From an uncultured Thermodesulfobacterium sp. (lineage in GTDB: Bacteria > Desulfobacterota > Thermodesulfobacteria > Thermodesulfobacteriales > Thermodesulfobacteriaceae), in contig CALLJG010000006.1 of NCBI GenBank assembly GCA_938091335.1, positions 1 through 64,000 of the forward strand: 64,000 nt of DNA, in the 5' to 3' direction. Below the pieces are notes generated by a model. That model did no database searches. It was given only the letters and a program-made list of their open reading frames with translations, and was not told the DNA's origin. The position numbers and the translations under genes were made by a program. Positions 28,050 through 39,253 of this stretch are shown here, in pieces (positions within the stretch are counted from its first letter, which is position 1; every line of letters begins with the position of its first letter).

Positions 28050-28547
28050 TTATGAGGTTTTTTTCTCTCTTTTCATAGCTATAATTCCAGTTCTTGCTAT
28101 TTCTTTAATCCCTATAGGTTTTAATAATTCTATAACAGCTTCTAGTTTTTCCTTATCTCCTGTAACCTCAAGAATGTAATTTTTTGGACTTACATCAACA
28201 ATTTTGCATCTGAAAATTTCACATATTCTAAAGATTTCTTCTCTATGCTCTTTTTCAGCTCTTACTTTTATTAGTGCCATTTCTCTTTCAACATATTCTT
28301 TTTCTTCAGTAACATTAACTACTTTATATACATCAATAAGTCTTCTTAATTGTTTTATAATTTGTTCAATTATTTGTTCATCTCCATGAGTAACTAAAGT
28401 CAAATGAGAAAGAGTAGGATCTAAAGTTTCAGCTACACATAAACTATCAATATTGAATCCTCTTCCACTAAAGAGTCCAGCGATTCTTGCTAAAGCACCT
28501 GGAGTATTTTCTACTAAAACTGATAGAGTATGTCTTTTTTCTTCCAT
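28050..28547 (-). CDS. ilvN: Acetolactate synthase small (regulatory) subunit
   Basis: About 165 residues. An ACT domain at the N-terminus (SVLVENTPGALARIAGLFSG, then RGFNIDSLCVAET) gives valine feedback, and a C-terminal domain activates the large subunit. An upstream in-frame ATG at 28562 exists. However, the GGGGAGG that would serve as ribosome binding site lies inside that longer version, 6 bases before ATG 28547, so the shorter start is right. It directly follows ilvB. Confidence 0.95.
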   Translation of the reverse strand: MEEKRHTLSVLVENTPGALARIAGLFSGRGFNIDSLCVAETLDPTLSHLTLVTHGDEQIIEQIIKQLRRLIDVYKVVNVTEEKEYVEREMALIKVRAEKEHREEIFRICEIFRCKIVDVSPKNYILEVTGDKEKLEAVIELLKPIGIKEIARTGIIAMKREKKTS

Positions 28548-28562
28548 CTTTTTCCTCCCCAT

Positions 28563-30254
28563 TTATACTAAAATCATTTCAGTAGTTGCCTTTCCTGCAG
28601 GTACCATAGGGAATACATCTTCCTCTGGTGCTATATGAATATCTAATATAACCAAAGTATTCATTTCTAACATTTTTTTAAGCGCTGGCTCTACTTCTTG
28701 AGGTTTGTTGATTTTCATACCTACAGCACCATAAGCTTCTGCCAATTTTACGAAATCAGGTAATACATGAAATTTTACATAAGAATATCTTTTTCCATAA
28801 AATAATTCTTGCCACTGTCTTACCATTCCTAAATATCCATTATTGAGGATTACTATTTTTATAGGTAATTTCTGTTCCATAGCAGTAGCCAATTCTTGAA
28901 TATTCATTTGAATGGACCCATCTCCTGCAATATCTATAACTAATTTATCAGGATTACCTATTTGAGCTCCTATGGAGGCAGGAAATCCAAAGCCCATAGT
29001 TCCTAGCCCACCAGAAGTGATTAAAGTTCTTGGATATTTAAATTTATAATATTGGGCAGTCCACATCTGATTTTGTCCTACTTCTGTAGCAATAATAGCT
29101 TTTCCCTTAGTTAATTCATATAATTTTTCTATTACAAATTGAGGTTTAATATAATTAGGATCATTTTTGTAAGAAAGAGGATATCTTTTTTTCCATATTT
29201 CAATTTGTTCCCACCATTCTTTAAATCTCTCTTTCCAATATTTTTTAGGTTTTCCTACATTTTTGGTAATCTCCAATAACCTTGTTAAAGTCCTTTTACA
29301 ATCTCCAACAATAGGGATATGAACTTTTACATTTTTTTGAATTGAAGAGGGGTCTATATCAATATGAATTATTTTAGCTCCAGGGGCAAAGGCATCTACT
29401 TTTCCTGTAACACGGTCATCAAATCTTGCACCTACAGCTAAAAGTACGTCACAATGAGCTATAGCCATATTAGCATAATAAGTACCGTGCATCCCAAGCA
29501 TACCTAAAGATTGTTCATGATCCCCAGGAAAAGAACCTAAACCCATAAGAGTCATGGTTACAGGTAAATTCAAAAGTTCTGCTAATTTAGTTGCTTCTTC
29601 TGAAGCACCTGAATTAATAACTCCTCCACCTAAAAGTAAAACTGGTCTTTCAGCTTCCTCTAAAAGAGTATAAGCTTTTTCTACTTGTTTAATATGTGGT
29701 TCATAAATAGGATTATAGCTTCTTAATTGAATTTGTTCAGGATAATAGAATTCTCCCTTTGCTTGTTGAATATCTTTTGGAATATCTATTAATACCGGAC
29801 CAGGTCTTCCTGTTTTAGCTATATAAAATGCTGATTTTAAAATTTTAGGTAAACTTTCTATACTTTTTATTAAAAAATTGTGTTTAGTAATAGGTCTTGT
29901 AATACCAGTAATATCCACTTCTTGAAAAGCATCGTTACCAATAAGTTTGGTGGGAACTTGTCCAGTAAGCACTATTATAGGGATTGAATCCATGTAAGCA
30001 GTAGCGATTCCCGTTACAGTATTAGTAGACCCTGGGCCTGAAGTAACTAGTGCTACACCCACTTTACCTGTAGATCTTGCATATCCATCAGCAGCATGCG
30101 CAGCTCCTTGTTCATGTCTTACAAGAACATGTTTTATTTCAGGAGTTTTGTAAAGTTCATCATAAATATCTATTACAGCTCCTCCTGGATATCCAAAAAT
30201 TACTTCTACTCCCTCTCTTTTAAGAATCTCTACTAATATTTTAGCTCCGGTCAT
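28563..30254 (-). CDS. ilvB: Acetolactate synthase large subunit
   Basis: About 563 residues. The ThDP enzyme condenses pyruvate (or pyruvate and 2-oxobutyrate) for valine, leucine and isoleucine synthesis. Signatures are [32 protein letters not shown], the FAD-region [12 protein letters not shown] and the ThDP motif [22 protein letters not shown] at 30266 with a GGAGGG nine bases away competes with ATG 30254 (GGGAG five bases away). I prefer the ATG. No leader peptide or T-box precedes it. Confidence 0.95.
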   Translation of the reverse strand: MTGAKILVEILKREGVEVIFGYPGGAVIDIYDELYKTPEIKHVLVRHEQGAAHAADGYARSTGKVGVALVTSGPGSTNTVTGIATAYMDSIPIIVLTGQVPTKLIGNDAFQEVDITGITRPITKHNFLIKSIESLPKILKSAFYIAKTGRPGPVLIDIPKDIQQAKGEFYYPEQIQLRSYNPIYEPHIKQVEKAYTLLEEAERPVLLLGGGVINSGASEEATKLAELLNLPVTMTLMGLGSFPGDHEQSLGMLGMHGTYYANMAIAHCDVLLAVGARFDDRVTGKVDAFAPGAKIIHIDIDPSSIQKNVKVHIPIVGDCKRTLTRLLEITKNVGKPKKYWKERFKEWWEQIEIWKKRYPLSYKNDPNYIKPQFVIEKLYELTKGKAIIATEVGQNQMWTAQYYKFKYPRTLITSGGLGTMGFGFPASIGAQIGNPDKLVIDIAGDGSIQMNIQELATAMEQKLPIKIVILNNGYLGMVRQWQELFYGKRYSYVKFHVLPDFVKLAEAYGAVGMKINKPQEVEPALKKMLEMNTLVILDIHIAPEEDVFPMVPAGKATTEMILV

Positions 30255-30296
30255 TTTCTCTCCCAATTTATTAACCCTCCTTAGTTTGTAGTATTA

Positions 30297-30521
30297 TTAA
30301 TCTATCTCTATTCCTTCATATTTTTTAATGAGTCTATAAAGTTGTTCTTTTATGTATAGTTTTTCTTTTTTTAATTGTTTTAATTTTAATTCTTCTTCCG
30401 GAGTTAAATAAATTTTTTGAGAAATTTTTGATACTTCATTTTCTAAAGCTTGATGTTTTTCAAATAATTCTTTAACATCAGGATATTTTTGGCTAAATTG
30501 TCTAATTACTTCCCTTTCCAT
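30297..30521 (-). CDS. YdcH-like small coiled-coil protein (DUF465)
   Basis: 74 residues forming two helices with the pattern KHQALENEVSKI and EEELKLKQLKKEKLYIKEQLYRLI, typical of the YdcH/DUF465 family. Its function is unknown. An excellent ribosome binding site (AAGGAGGGGGTT) precedes the ATG. It lies 42 bases upstream of ilvB on the same strand and may share its transcript. Confidence 0.75.
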   Translation of the reverse strand: MEREVIRQFSQKYPDVKELFEKHQALENEVSKISQKIYLTPEEELKLKQLKKEKLYIKEQLYRLIKKYEGIEID

Positions 30522-30611
30522 AACCCCCTCCTTATATTAAATTAAAAATTAAAAGAATGATACAATTTGTGAAAAAAATCTTTATTAATGTAAAAGAACC
30601 TCTTATAAAAA

Positions 30612-31355
30612 TCATTTGGGAGAAGATACAGCTTTAAGAATTTCTATAGGTAAAGGGAAAAGGATAGTGGAATTTTTTTCACTGGAAATTTCAGTAAGAG
30701 TTTGTAAATATCTTAACTGAAGGGTGATGGGGCTTTGAGCCATAATATTGGCAGCTTCTAAAAGTCTCTTAGCTGCTTGATATTCTCCCTCAGCATTTAT
30801 TATTTTGGCTCTCCTTTCTCGTTCTGCTTCTGCTTGTTTTGCCATAGCTCTTTTCATTTCTTCTGGAAGATCAATTTCCTTTATCTCAACTTTAGAAACT
30901 TTTATCCCCCAAGGTTCTGTATCTGTGTCAAGTATTTCTTGAATTCTAAGATTAAGTTTTTCTCTTTCGGCTAACACTTCATCTAATTCTGCTTGACCAC
31001 AAATACTTCTTAAAGTTGTTTGAGCTAGTTGACTTGTAGCATAATGATAATCCTCAACTTGTAAAAAAGCTTTTTCAGGATCAATTACTCTATAATAAAC
31101 TACTGCACTAACTCTTATAGAAACATTATCTTTAGTTATTACTTCTTGAGGAGGCACATCCAAAGTAATAACTCTTAGATCTAGTTTTCTCATCCTGTCA
31201 ATTACAGGAATAAGAAGAATTAACCCTGGCCCTTTCACAGCTAAAAATTTACCCAACCTTAACACTACAGCTCTTTCATATTCGTTTACTACCTTTATAG
31301 CAGCTTGTAAAAATAGTAAAACAAGTATAATTAAAAAAAGTAATATAAATCCCAT
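30612..31355 (-). CDS. Slipin/stomatin-like SPFH-domain membrane protein
   Basis: 247 residues. An N-terminal hydrophobic segment (about 2-22) anchors it. The SPFH/band 7 domain follows, with [28 protein letters not shown] and [17 protein letters not shown] charged helix ([19 protein letters not shown]) probably drives oligomer formation in membrane microdomains. Slipins usually sit next to a long NfeD protease; here that gene is about 30 kb away. Its start has AAAAGGAGGTAATTTT. Confidence 0.92.
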   Translation of the reverse strand: MGFILLFLIILVLLFLQAAIKVVNEYERAVVLRLGKFLAVKGPGLILLIPVIDRMRKLDLRVITLDVPPQEVITKDNVSIRVSAVVYYRVIDPEKAFLQVEDYHYATSQLAQTTLRSICGQAELDEVLAEREKLNLRIQEILDTDTEPWGIKVSKVEIKEIDLPEEMKRAMAKQAEAERERRAKIINAEGEYQAAKRLLEAANIMAQSPITLQLRYLQTLTEISSEKNSTILFPLPIEILKAVSSPK

Positions 31356-31383
31356 AAAATTACCTCCTTTTGCTTTTAATTGT

Positions 31384-31412
31384 ATTTTAATGGATTATAA
31401 AATATTGGTCAA
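31384..31412 (-). promoter_or_regulatory. Promoter for the slipin gene
   Basis: Minus strand TTGACC (31412-31407), 17-base spacer, TAAAAT (31389-31384). The boxes are identical to those before the HARP gene. A leader of about 20 bases with a strong ribosome binding site follows. Confidence 0.55.
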
Positions 31413-31456
31413 GTTATATGAACTTTTTAAAAATATATTAAAATTTTTTGTGGAAA

Positions 31457-33007
31457 ATGGAGAGAATTTTTTGGGATAAGGTTATTACTTTAGATTCTTT
31501 TTCTTTCGCTATTTCTCAATTTAAAGTTGTACAAACTCACATTTCTTATGTTTTCATTACTAATGATATAGTATATAAAATAAAAAAACCTATAAATTTA
31601 GGATTTCTTGATTTTTCTACTTTAGAGAAAAGAAAATATTTTTGTGAAAAAGAAGTAGAACTAAATAGAAGACTTTCTCCAGAAATTTATTTAGGAGTTG
31701 TTCCTGTGACTAAAGAAAGAGAAATTTTTAAGTTTGAAGGTCAAGGTGAAGTAGTAGAATATGCTGTAAAAATGAAAAGACTTCCTGAAAATGGAATGAT
31801 GAATTTTCTTCTTCAAGAAGGTAAACTCACAGAAAAACATGTAGACTTGATTATAAATACTTTAGTTCCCTTTTACCAAAAAGCACAAACAGGAGAAAAA
31901 GTTAATATATATGGAAGTAAGGAAGTGATTTTTTATAACATTAATGAAAATTTTGAACAAACTAAAGAATTTGTAGGTTTAGCTCTTACAGAGGAAAAGT
32001 ATAAATATTTGATAGATTTTAATTTTCGTTTTATTAAGGAAAAAGAGAAATTATTTAAAGAAAGGATTGATAAAGGTTTTATAAGAGAAGGACATGGAGA
32101 TCTTTATTCAGCTAATATTTGTTTTGAGGATCTCAAAAAGGTTTATATCTTTGATTGTATTGAGTTTAATGAAAGATTTAGATGTGGAGATGTATGTTCG
32201 GACATTTCTTTTCTGGCTATGGATTTAGATTATCATCGGTTTAGAAATTTGTCTCAATATTTTATAAAAAATTATGTAAAAAAGAGTAAAGATTTTAAAA
32301 TTTTTGAATTGCTTGATTTTTATAAAAGTTATAGAGCATATGTGAGAGGTAAAATAGGATGTTTTACTTATGTTTCCCCTCAAATACCAGAAGAGGAAAG
32401 AAAAAAAGCTTTAGAATCTGCTCAGAAATATTTTGATTTAGCATATTTTTATGCAGGAGGAATTCCTAAAGTAATAATCTTCTTTGGACTTTCAGGCACT
32501 GGTAAAACCTTTTTATCTCAAAAACTTTTGAAAAAGATCCCAGCTGTATATCTTGCATCAGATGTAATAAGAAAAAGATTGTTAAATTTAGATCCTTATA
32601 AACATTATTATGCTCCTTTTGAAAAGGGAATTTATGCTCCTAATATTACAAAGGAAACTTACAAAAAATTGATAGAGTTAGCTTCTGAAGAACTTTCCTA
32701 TGGAAGAGATGTGATTTTGGATGCTACTTTTATAGAAAAAAAATTAAGGCATCTACTTATAAATAGTTTGAAGGATGTAAGAGCTAAATTTTATTGGATT
32801 TGGTGTAAGGCTGAAGATGAAGTAATAAAAGAAAGAATTTTAAAAAGGAAAAAAGAAAATACCTTTTCTGATGCTTTATGGAATATTTATCTTTCTCAAA
32901 AAGAAAAATTTGAATATCCTGAAGAATGTTCACCTTTATTGATACTGGAAACTTCTGATTTTGAGGAAAATCTTTTAAAAAAAATTCTACAGTTTTTAAA
33001 AATTTAA
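31457..33007 (+). CDS. Fusion of phosphotransferase-fold kinase and P-loop kinase domain
   Basis: About 516 residues. The N-terminal part (1-330) is an APH-fold domain with the catalytic loop GHGDLYSANICF and IFDCIEFNERFRCGD. The C-terminal part (about 340-516) has Walker A GLSGTGKTFLS and resembles small AAA-type nucleoside or sugar kinases (SDVIRKRL, DATFIEKKLRHLL). This two-domain combination recurs in many bacteria; its substrate is unknown. It probably starts at ATG 31457 or a TTG at 31448. It is divergent from the slipin gene. Confidence 0.8.
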   Translation: MERIFWDKVITLDSFSFAISQFKVVQTHISYVFITNDIVYKIKKPINLGFLDFSTLEKRKYFCEKEVELNRRLSPEIYLGVVPVTKEREIFKFEGQGEVVEYAVKMKRLPENGMMNFLLQEGKLTEKHVDLIINTLVPFYQKAQTGEKVNIYGSKEVIFYNINENFEQTKEFVGLALTEEKYKYLIDFNFRFIKEKEKLFKERIDKGFIREGHGDLYSANICFEDLKKVYIFDCIEFNERFRCGDVCSDISFLAMDLDYHRFRNLSQYFIKNYVKKSKDFKIFELLDFYKSYRAYVRGKIGCFTYVSPQIPEEERKKALESAQKYFDLAYFYAGGIPKVIIFFGLSGTGKTFLSQKLLKKIPAVYLASDVIRKRLLNLDPYKHYYAPFEKGIYAPNITKETYKKLIELASEELSYGRDVILDATFIEKKLRHLLINSLKDVRAKFYWIWCKAEDEVIKERILKRKKENTFSDALWNIYLSQKEKFEYPEECSPLLILETSDFEENLLKKILQFLKI

Positions 33008-33103
33008 AATAAGTATCTTGTCTTTTTAAAATAAATGATTATTTTTTGGTTAAAAAATTAAAGGTCTTTCAAAAATTTAAAAATTAAGAAAGGAGGTGAC
33101 TAT

Positions 33104-33394
33104 ATGAAAGTTAAACCTTTGTATGATCGAATTTTGGTTCAGCGTATTGAGGAAGAGCAGAGAACTGAATCAGGTATTATTATTCCTGATACAGCAAAAG
33201 AAAAGCCTATTATGGGAAAAGTTATAGCAATAGGAGACGGTAAAGTTTTAGACAATGGACAAAAACAACCCTTGATTGTGAAAGAAGGAGATAAAGTTCT
33301 TTTTAGTAAATATGCAGGAACAGAAATTAAAATAAAGGGAGAGGAATATTTAATTATGAGAGAAGATGATGTTTTAGCTATTATTGAAGATTAA
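33104..33394 (+). CDS. groES: Co-chaperonin GroES
   Basis: 96 residues: [18 protein letters not shown], the mobile loop ([15 protein letters not shown]) and the roof region are all present. It caps the GroEL ring during protein folding. AGAAAGGAGGTGACTAT fixes the start. The 96 bases upstream hold no CIRCE repeat, so HrcA control is not supported. groEL follows after 30 bases. Confidence 0.97.
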   Translation: MKVKPLYDRILVQRIEEEQRTESGIIIPDTAKEKPIMGKVIAIGDGKVLDNGQKQPLIVKEGDKVLFSKYAGTEIKIKGEEYLIMREDDVLAIIED

Positions 33395-33409
33395 ATTAAA
33401 AATAAATGA

Positions 33410-35047
<1,638 letters not shown>

Positions 35048-35073
35048 AGACTTTAAAAATCTAAATCCTTTTT

Positions 35074-35112
35074 AAGGGGAGACAATTTATATGTCTCCCC
35101 TTTATTTTTTTA
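35074..35112 (+). terminator. Rho-independent terminator after groEL
   Basis: A perfect 11-base stem (AAGGGGAGACA at 35074-35084 with its complement at 35092-35102) has a 7-base loop and is followed by a T-rich run. It is the clearest terminator in the window. Confidence 0.88.
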
Positions 35113-35169
35113 TTTAAATATTATTTTTTTCTTTATTTTTCTCATTAAAAAACTTTCACTAAAATAATC

Positions 35170-35198
35170 TTGTTTTAACCTAAAAATTAGGTTATATT
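35170..35198 (+). promoter_or_regulatory. lptA-rpoN operon promoter with a palindromic operator in the spacer
   Basis: TTGTTT (35170-35175), a 17-base spacer and TATATT (35193-35198) form the promoter. A perfect palindrome, TAACCTAA-AAA-TTAGGTTA (35176-35194), fills the spacer exactly. The arrangement suggests a repressor or MerR-like activator binding between the boxes. The regulator is unknown. Confidence 0.5.
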
Positions 35199-35210
35199 TT
35201 AAAGTTAAAG

Positions 35211-35681
35211 ATGGCGAAAAATTTAATAAAAATAGTAAAAATTTGGATTATTTTAAATTTTGTTTATATTTCTTTGGGCTTGAGTTCTCAGATAGATATT
35301 AGTGCAGACAAAATGGAAGTTTTTGACAGTGAAGGATTGGTTGTTTTTACAGGAAAGGTTTTTGGAACTAAAGAGAATTTTAAAATTTGGTGTGATAAGA
35401 TGTATGTATATTATGTGATCTCTCCAGAGGGACAAAGGCAAATAAATAAAATAATAGCCTTAGGAAGGGTAATTATAGAAAAAGGAAAATGGAAAGCTTA
35501 TGCAGGTAAGGCAGTATATTTTAAAGATCAAGAAAAATTAATATTAGAAGAGATCCCTAAGGTATGGCATGAAAAAAATTTAATAGAAGGAGATATAATA
35601 ATTATATATTTCAAAGAAGATAGAGGTGAAATTTTGGCAAAAGATCAGGGAAGGGTAAGAGCAACAGTTTATATAAGATAA
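35211..35681 (+). CDS. lptA: Lipopolysaccharide transport periplasmic protein LptA
   Basis: 156 residues. An N-terminal signal segment (about 8-26) is followed by the OstA/LptA fold: ISADKMEVFDSEGLVVFTGKV, then VIIEKGKWKAYAGKAVYFKDQ. LptA bridges inner and outer membranes to carry lipopolysaccharide. It is followed by lptB and rpoN, the classical order; an lptC gene is not found upstream. It is the first gene after the palindromic promoter. Confidence 0.88.
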   Translation: MAKNLIKIVKIWIILNFVYISLGLSSQIDISADKMEVFDSEGLVVFTGKVFGTKENFKIWCDKMYVYYVISPEGQRQINKIIALGRVIIEKGKWKAYAGKAVYFKDQEKLILEEIPKVWHEKNLIEGDIIIIYFKEDRGEILAKDQGRVRATVYIR

Positions 35682-35695
35682 ATAGGGATTTTATA

Positions 35696-36412
35696 ATGCT
35701 TAAAGTGGAGAAAATTAAAAAAATATTTAAAAATAAAGTGGTAGTAAATGAGATATGTTTAGAAATAGGGAAGGGAGAAATCATAGGTCTTTTAGGTCCT
35801 AATGGAGCAGGTAAAACTACCAGTTTTTTCATAATTGCAGGTTTTTTAAAACCAGATAAAGGAGAAATATTTTTAAAACAGGAAAAGATTACTTCCTTAG
35901 ATGTAGCTGAAAGAGCAAAAAGAGGAATTATTTATTTACCTCAAGAGTCTTCAGTTTTCAGAAAACTTACAGTAAAAGAAAATTTTGAGATAGTTTTAGA
36001 AAGAGTTAAAAACAATTTGATAAGATTAAAAGAAAAGCTAGACTATTATATTCAACTTTTTAATTTACACGATATTTTAGCGCAAAAAGCTTATACTTTA
36101 TCTGGAGGGGAAAAAAGAAAAGTTGAAATAGTAAGGGCTTTATTAATTGAACCTCAATATATTCTTTTAGATGAACCTTTTGCAGGAATTGATCCTATTG
36201 GAGTTTTTCAACTTAAAAAGATTTTTAAAAATTTAAAAGATGAAGGAATAGGAATTTTAATTTCAGATCATAATGTAAGGGAAGCTCTTAAAATATGTGA
36301 TAGAGGATATGTAATAGCTGAAGGGAAGATTATAGGGGAGGGTAGCCCAGAGGCTTTGCTAGAAAATAAGTTGGTAAAAGAAAAATTTTTAGGAGATAAG
36401 TTTATCCTTTAA
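35696..36412 (+). CDS. lptB: LPS export ABC transporter ATPase LptB
   Basis: 238 residues. Walker A GPNGAGKTTSFF, signature LSGGEKRKVEIVRAL, Walker B YILLDEPFAGIDP and the switch His in LISDHNVREAL. It drives lipopolysaccharide extraction from the inner membrane with LptF and LptG, which are not in the window. It lies between lptA and rpoN, 14 bases after lptA. Confidence 0.94.
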   Translation: MLKVEKIKKIFKNKVVVNEICLEIGKGEIIGLLGPNGAGKTTSFFIIAGFLKPDKGEIFLKQEKITSLDVAERAKRGIIYLPQESSVFRKLTVKENFEIVLERVKNNLIRLKEKLDYYIQLFNLHDILAQKAYTLSGGEKRKVEIVRALLIEPQYILLDEPFAGIDPIGVFQLKKIFKNLKDEGIGILISDHNVREALKICDRGYVIAEGKIIGEGSPEALLENKLVKEKFLGDKFIL

Positions 36413-36421
36413 AGGCTTAAA

Positions 36422-37831
36422 ATGATAGAATTGAAAAATCAACTTAAATTGACACCTCAGTTAATTCTGACTCCTCAACTTAAGCTTGTTTTAAAGGTGT
36501 TACAATTAAATAATGTTGAACTGTATGAATTTTTATTAGAGGAAGTTCAGAAAAATCCTTTCTTAGAATTAGAATATAAAGATCTTCCAGAAAAAGAGTT
36601 TTTTCATTTAAGTAATAAAGAAAATATTAAATTAAATGAAGAAATTAATTTTGAAGAAGAATTAGTAGAAAAAAATTTTAATATTTTTGAAGTTTTCTTG
36701 GAAGAAGAAACTGTTTCTTGGGAAAGAATTTTAAAATCTGAAGAAAAGTTATCTGATTATCTTTTATGGCAAATAAATTTAAAAGAACTTACCTTACTTG
36801 AAAAAGAGATAGCAAAGTATATTGTAGGTAATTTAGATGAAAAAGGTTATTTAAATGTTTCATTAGAAGAAATTGCAAAAGAATTTGGAGTATCCATAGA
36901 AAAAGTTGAAAAAGTAAGAAATATTATTAAATTTCTTGATCCTATTGGAGTGGCTTCCTTAAATTTAAAAGAATGTCTACTTACTCAGCTTGAATTTTTG
37001 GGTTATGGGAAAGATATGCTTCCTTATATTTTAGTAGAAAAACATCTAAATGAAATTCCTCGTGGGATAAAATTTTTGAATGAATTTTATAATTATGGCT
37101 TAGAAGAATTGGAAAGCTCCTTGGAAATAATTAAACAATTAGAACCTTATCCTGCAAGAAATTATTCTAATGAAAGTCCAGTGTATATAGAGCCTGACTT
37201 AATATTTTATAAAGATGAAAATGAATGGAAAATACAAGTAGTAAAAGATAATTTTTTTGTATTGAGATTTAATCAATATTATAAAGATTTTTGGAGAAAA
37301 AGGAAAGAAATAAAACAAAATTCAAAAGATACACAATTTTTAAGAGGAAAAATAAAGGAAGCAGAGAATCTTTTAAAAGCTCTTGATAGTAGATATTCCA
37401 ATCTTTATAAAGTTGGAAGTATTATTTTAAAACATCAAAGGGATTTTTTAGAGAAGGGAATAAAATTTTTAAGACCTTTAACTTTAAAAGATGTTGCAGA
37501 AGAAACTCAATTACATGAATCTACAATAAGTAGAATCATAACTCATAAGTATGTTCAAATTCCAAATGGTATAATTCCATTAAAATTCTTTTTTTCTTCA
37601 GGATATAAAAGTTTAAAAGGAGAAAATTTATCTGCTAAAGCTGTAAAAGATTATATTAAAGAAATTATTGAAAGTGAAAATCCAGCAAAGCCTTTTAGTG
37701 ATCATTACATAGCCAAACTTTTAAAGGAAAAATATGGAATAAAAATTGCAAGACGTACAGTTACTAAATATAGAGAAGAAATGGAAATTCCCTCAATTAG
37801 AGAAAGAAAAAATATTATCTATAGAAAATAA
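36422..37831 (+). CDS. rpoN: RNA polymerase sigma-54 factor
   Basis: 469 residues. Region I has the Gln/Leu-rich start (LKLTPQLILTPQLKLVLKVLQL). A short acidic region II follows, then the core-binding domain. The helix-turn-helix (DVAEETQLHESTISRI) and RpoN box ARRTVTKYRE near 450 recognise -24/-12 promoters. It directs activator-dependent transcription. It is in the widely conserved lptB-rpoN-hpf-rapZ cluster. Confidence 0.95.
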   Translation: MIELKNQLKLTPQLILTPQLKLVLKVLQLNNVELYEFLLEEVQKNPFLELEYKDLPEKEFFHLSNKENIKLNEEINFEEELVEKNFNIFEVFLEEETVSWERILKSEEKLSDYLLWQINLKELTLLEKEIAKYIVGNLDEKGYLNVSLEEIAKEFGVSIEKVEKVRNIIKFLDPIGVASLNLKECLLTQLEFLGYGKDMLPYILVEKHLNEIPRGIKFLNEFYNYGLEELESSLEIIKQLEPYPARNYSNESPVYIEPDLIFYKDENEWKIQVVKDNFFVLRFNQYYKDFWRKRKEIKQNSKDTQFLRGKIKEAENLLKALDSRYSNLYKVGSIILKHQRDFLEKGIKFLRPLTLKDVAEETQLHESTISRIITHKYVQIPNGIIPLKFFFSSGYKSLKGENLSAKAVKDYIKEIIESENPAKPFSDHYIAKLLKEKYGIKIARRTVTKYREEMEIPSIRERKNIIYRK

Positions 37832-37856
37832 AGTTTATTAGGAAGGGGGTTAATAA

Positions 37857-38363
37857 ATGATTGATTTTAATTTTACTTTTAAAGGTATTGAATCTTCAGA
37901 AGCAATTAAAAATTATGCAGAAAGAAAATTTAGAAAATTTGAAAAATATTTTGATAGTCCTGTAAATGTGCAAATACTATTTAAAAGAGAAAAATTTAGA
38001 GAAATTGTAGAGGTAATTATAAATGGTGATGGAGAACAGCTAATTGCAAAAGAAGAGACCTCTGATATTTATGAAGCTATTGATTTAGCATATGAAAGTT
38101 TAGAAAAACAAGTAAAAAAGTTTAAAGAAAGAAAGAAAGAGTTTAAAAAATTAAGAACTTCAGAAATCATTCCTTTTGAATTAGAAGAAAAATATTCTGT
38201 TAGGACTGTAGAAGTTACTCCTATGACCACTCAAGAAGCTTTAGAATGGTTTGAAAAAAATAAAGACAATTTTTTGCTTTTTTATAATACTGACTTTGAA
38301 AGAATTTGCTTAATCTATTTAGAAGGAGAAAAATCTGTGGTTGTTATTCCTGAATTACCCTAA
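37857..38363 (+). CDS. hpf: Ribosome hibernation promoting factor, long form
   Basis: 168 residues. The N-terminal S30AE domain (about 1-105) binds the 30S decoding site. The C-terminal domain (about 115-168, with PMTTQEALEWFE) pairs two copies to make 100S ribosome dimers. The start has AGGAAGGGGGTTAATAA. It lies right after rpoN. Confidence 0.92.
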   Translation: MIDFNFTFKGIESSEAIKNYAERKFRKFEKYFDSPVNVQILFKREKFREIVEVIINGDGEQLIAKEETSDIYEAIDLAYESLEKQVKKFKERKKEFKKLRTSEIIPFELEEKYSVRTVEVTPMTTQEALEWFEKNKDNFLLFYNTDFERICLIYLEGEKSVVVIPELP

Positions 38364-38368
38364 ATCTA

Positions 38369-39253
38369 ATGCATATAGTTATAATAACAGGTCTTTCTGG
38401 ATCAGGTAAAAGTACAGCTTTAAAAGCTTTTGAAGATTTAGGATATTTGGCTATAGATAATTTTCCTATTAGACTTCTTATTCAATTTCTTAAAGAAGTA
38501 GAAGAAAGTCTAGAAAATAAAAAAATAGCTTTAGTAATAGATATAAGGGATAAATATTTTTTAAGAGAATATTCCGAAGTTTTTGAAAGGTTTAAAAAAG
38601 AAAAATACCCTTTTGAGATTCTTTTTTTGGATGCAAGTACAGAAGTAATCGTAACTAGATTTAATCAAACAAGAAGACCTCACCCCTTATTAAAAGAAGA
38701 AATCTCAAGTTTAGAATCAGCTATAAATAAAGAAAGAGAGCTTTTATTTGATTTAAAAGAACTAGCCACTTTAATTCTTGATACTTCCCATTTTAATGTA
38801 CATCAGTTAAGAAATGAAATATTTAGATTATATAGTAGAAGAGAAAACACCAAAGACTTAATTATTCATTTTATTTCTTTTGGTTATAAATATGGAATTC
38901 CTTACGAAGCTAACTTTTTATTTGATGCAAGGATTTTACCTAATCCTTATTTTGTTCCTGAGTTTAAATTATTAAGTGGGAGGGAAAAGAAAATAAAAGA
39001 ATATCTATTAAACTCTATTCATACCTTAAAGTTTATAGAATACTTAGAATCCTTTTTGTATTGGTTAATACCTCTTTATATTAAAGAAAATATGCGGCTT
39101 TTAACCATAGGAATAGGTTGTACTGGTGGAAGACATAGGTCTCCTGCAATAGTGGAAATTTTAGTAGAAAGATTGAAAAATAGATATTTTAATATAAATA
39201 TAGATATAGTGACAACTTATAGGGATATTGAAAAAGATGTCAGTAATTTGTGA
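38369..39253 (+). CDS. rapZ: RapZ-like nucleotide-binding RNase adapter
   Basis: 294 residues. Walker A GLSGSGKSTALKAFEDLG, the family motif YLAIDNFPI, and the C-terminal GIGCTGGRHRSPAIVE. In E. coli RapZ senses glucosamine-6-phosphate and steers small RNAs that control GlmS. glmS is in this window about 4 kb downstream, though the same sRNA circuit is unlikely here. There is no clear ribosome binding site. Confidence 0.93.
   Translation: MHIVIITGLSGSGKSTALKAFEDLGYLAIDNFPIRLLIQFLKEVEESLENKKIALVIDIRDKYFLREYSEVFERFKKEKYPFEILFLDASTEVIVTRFNQTRRPHPLLKEEISSLESAINKERELLFDLKELATLILDTSHFNVHQLRNEIFRLYSRRENTKDLIIHFISFGYKYGIPYEANFLFDARILPNPYFVPEFKLLSGREKKIKEYLLNSIHTLKFIEYLESFLYWLIPLYIKENMRLLTIGIGCTGGRHRSPAIVEILVERLKNRYFNINIDIVTTYRDIEKDVSNL

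Noticed and set aside
30522-30611. Attenuator for the ilv genes
   Set aside because: No leader peptide rich in branched amino acids and no terminator-antiterminator pair is visible.
33008-33103. CIRCE operator upstream of groES
   Set aside because: No TTAGCACTC/GAGTGCTAA repeat is present, so HrcA control is not supported.
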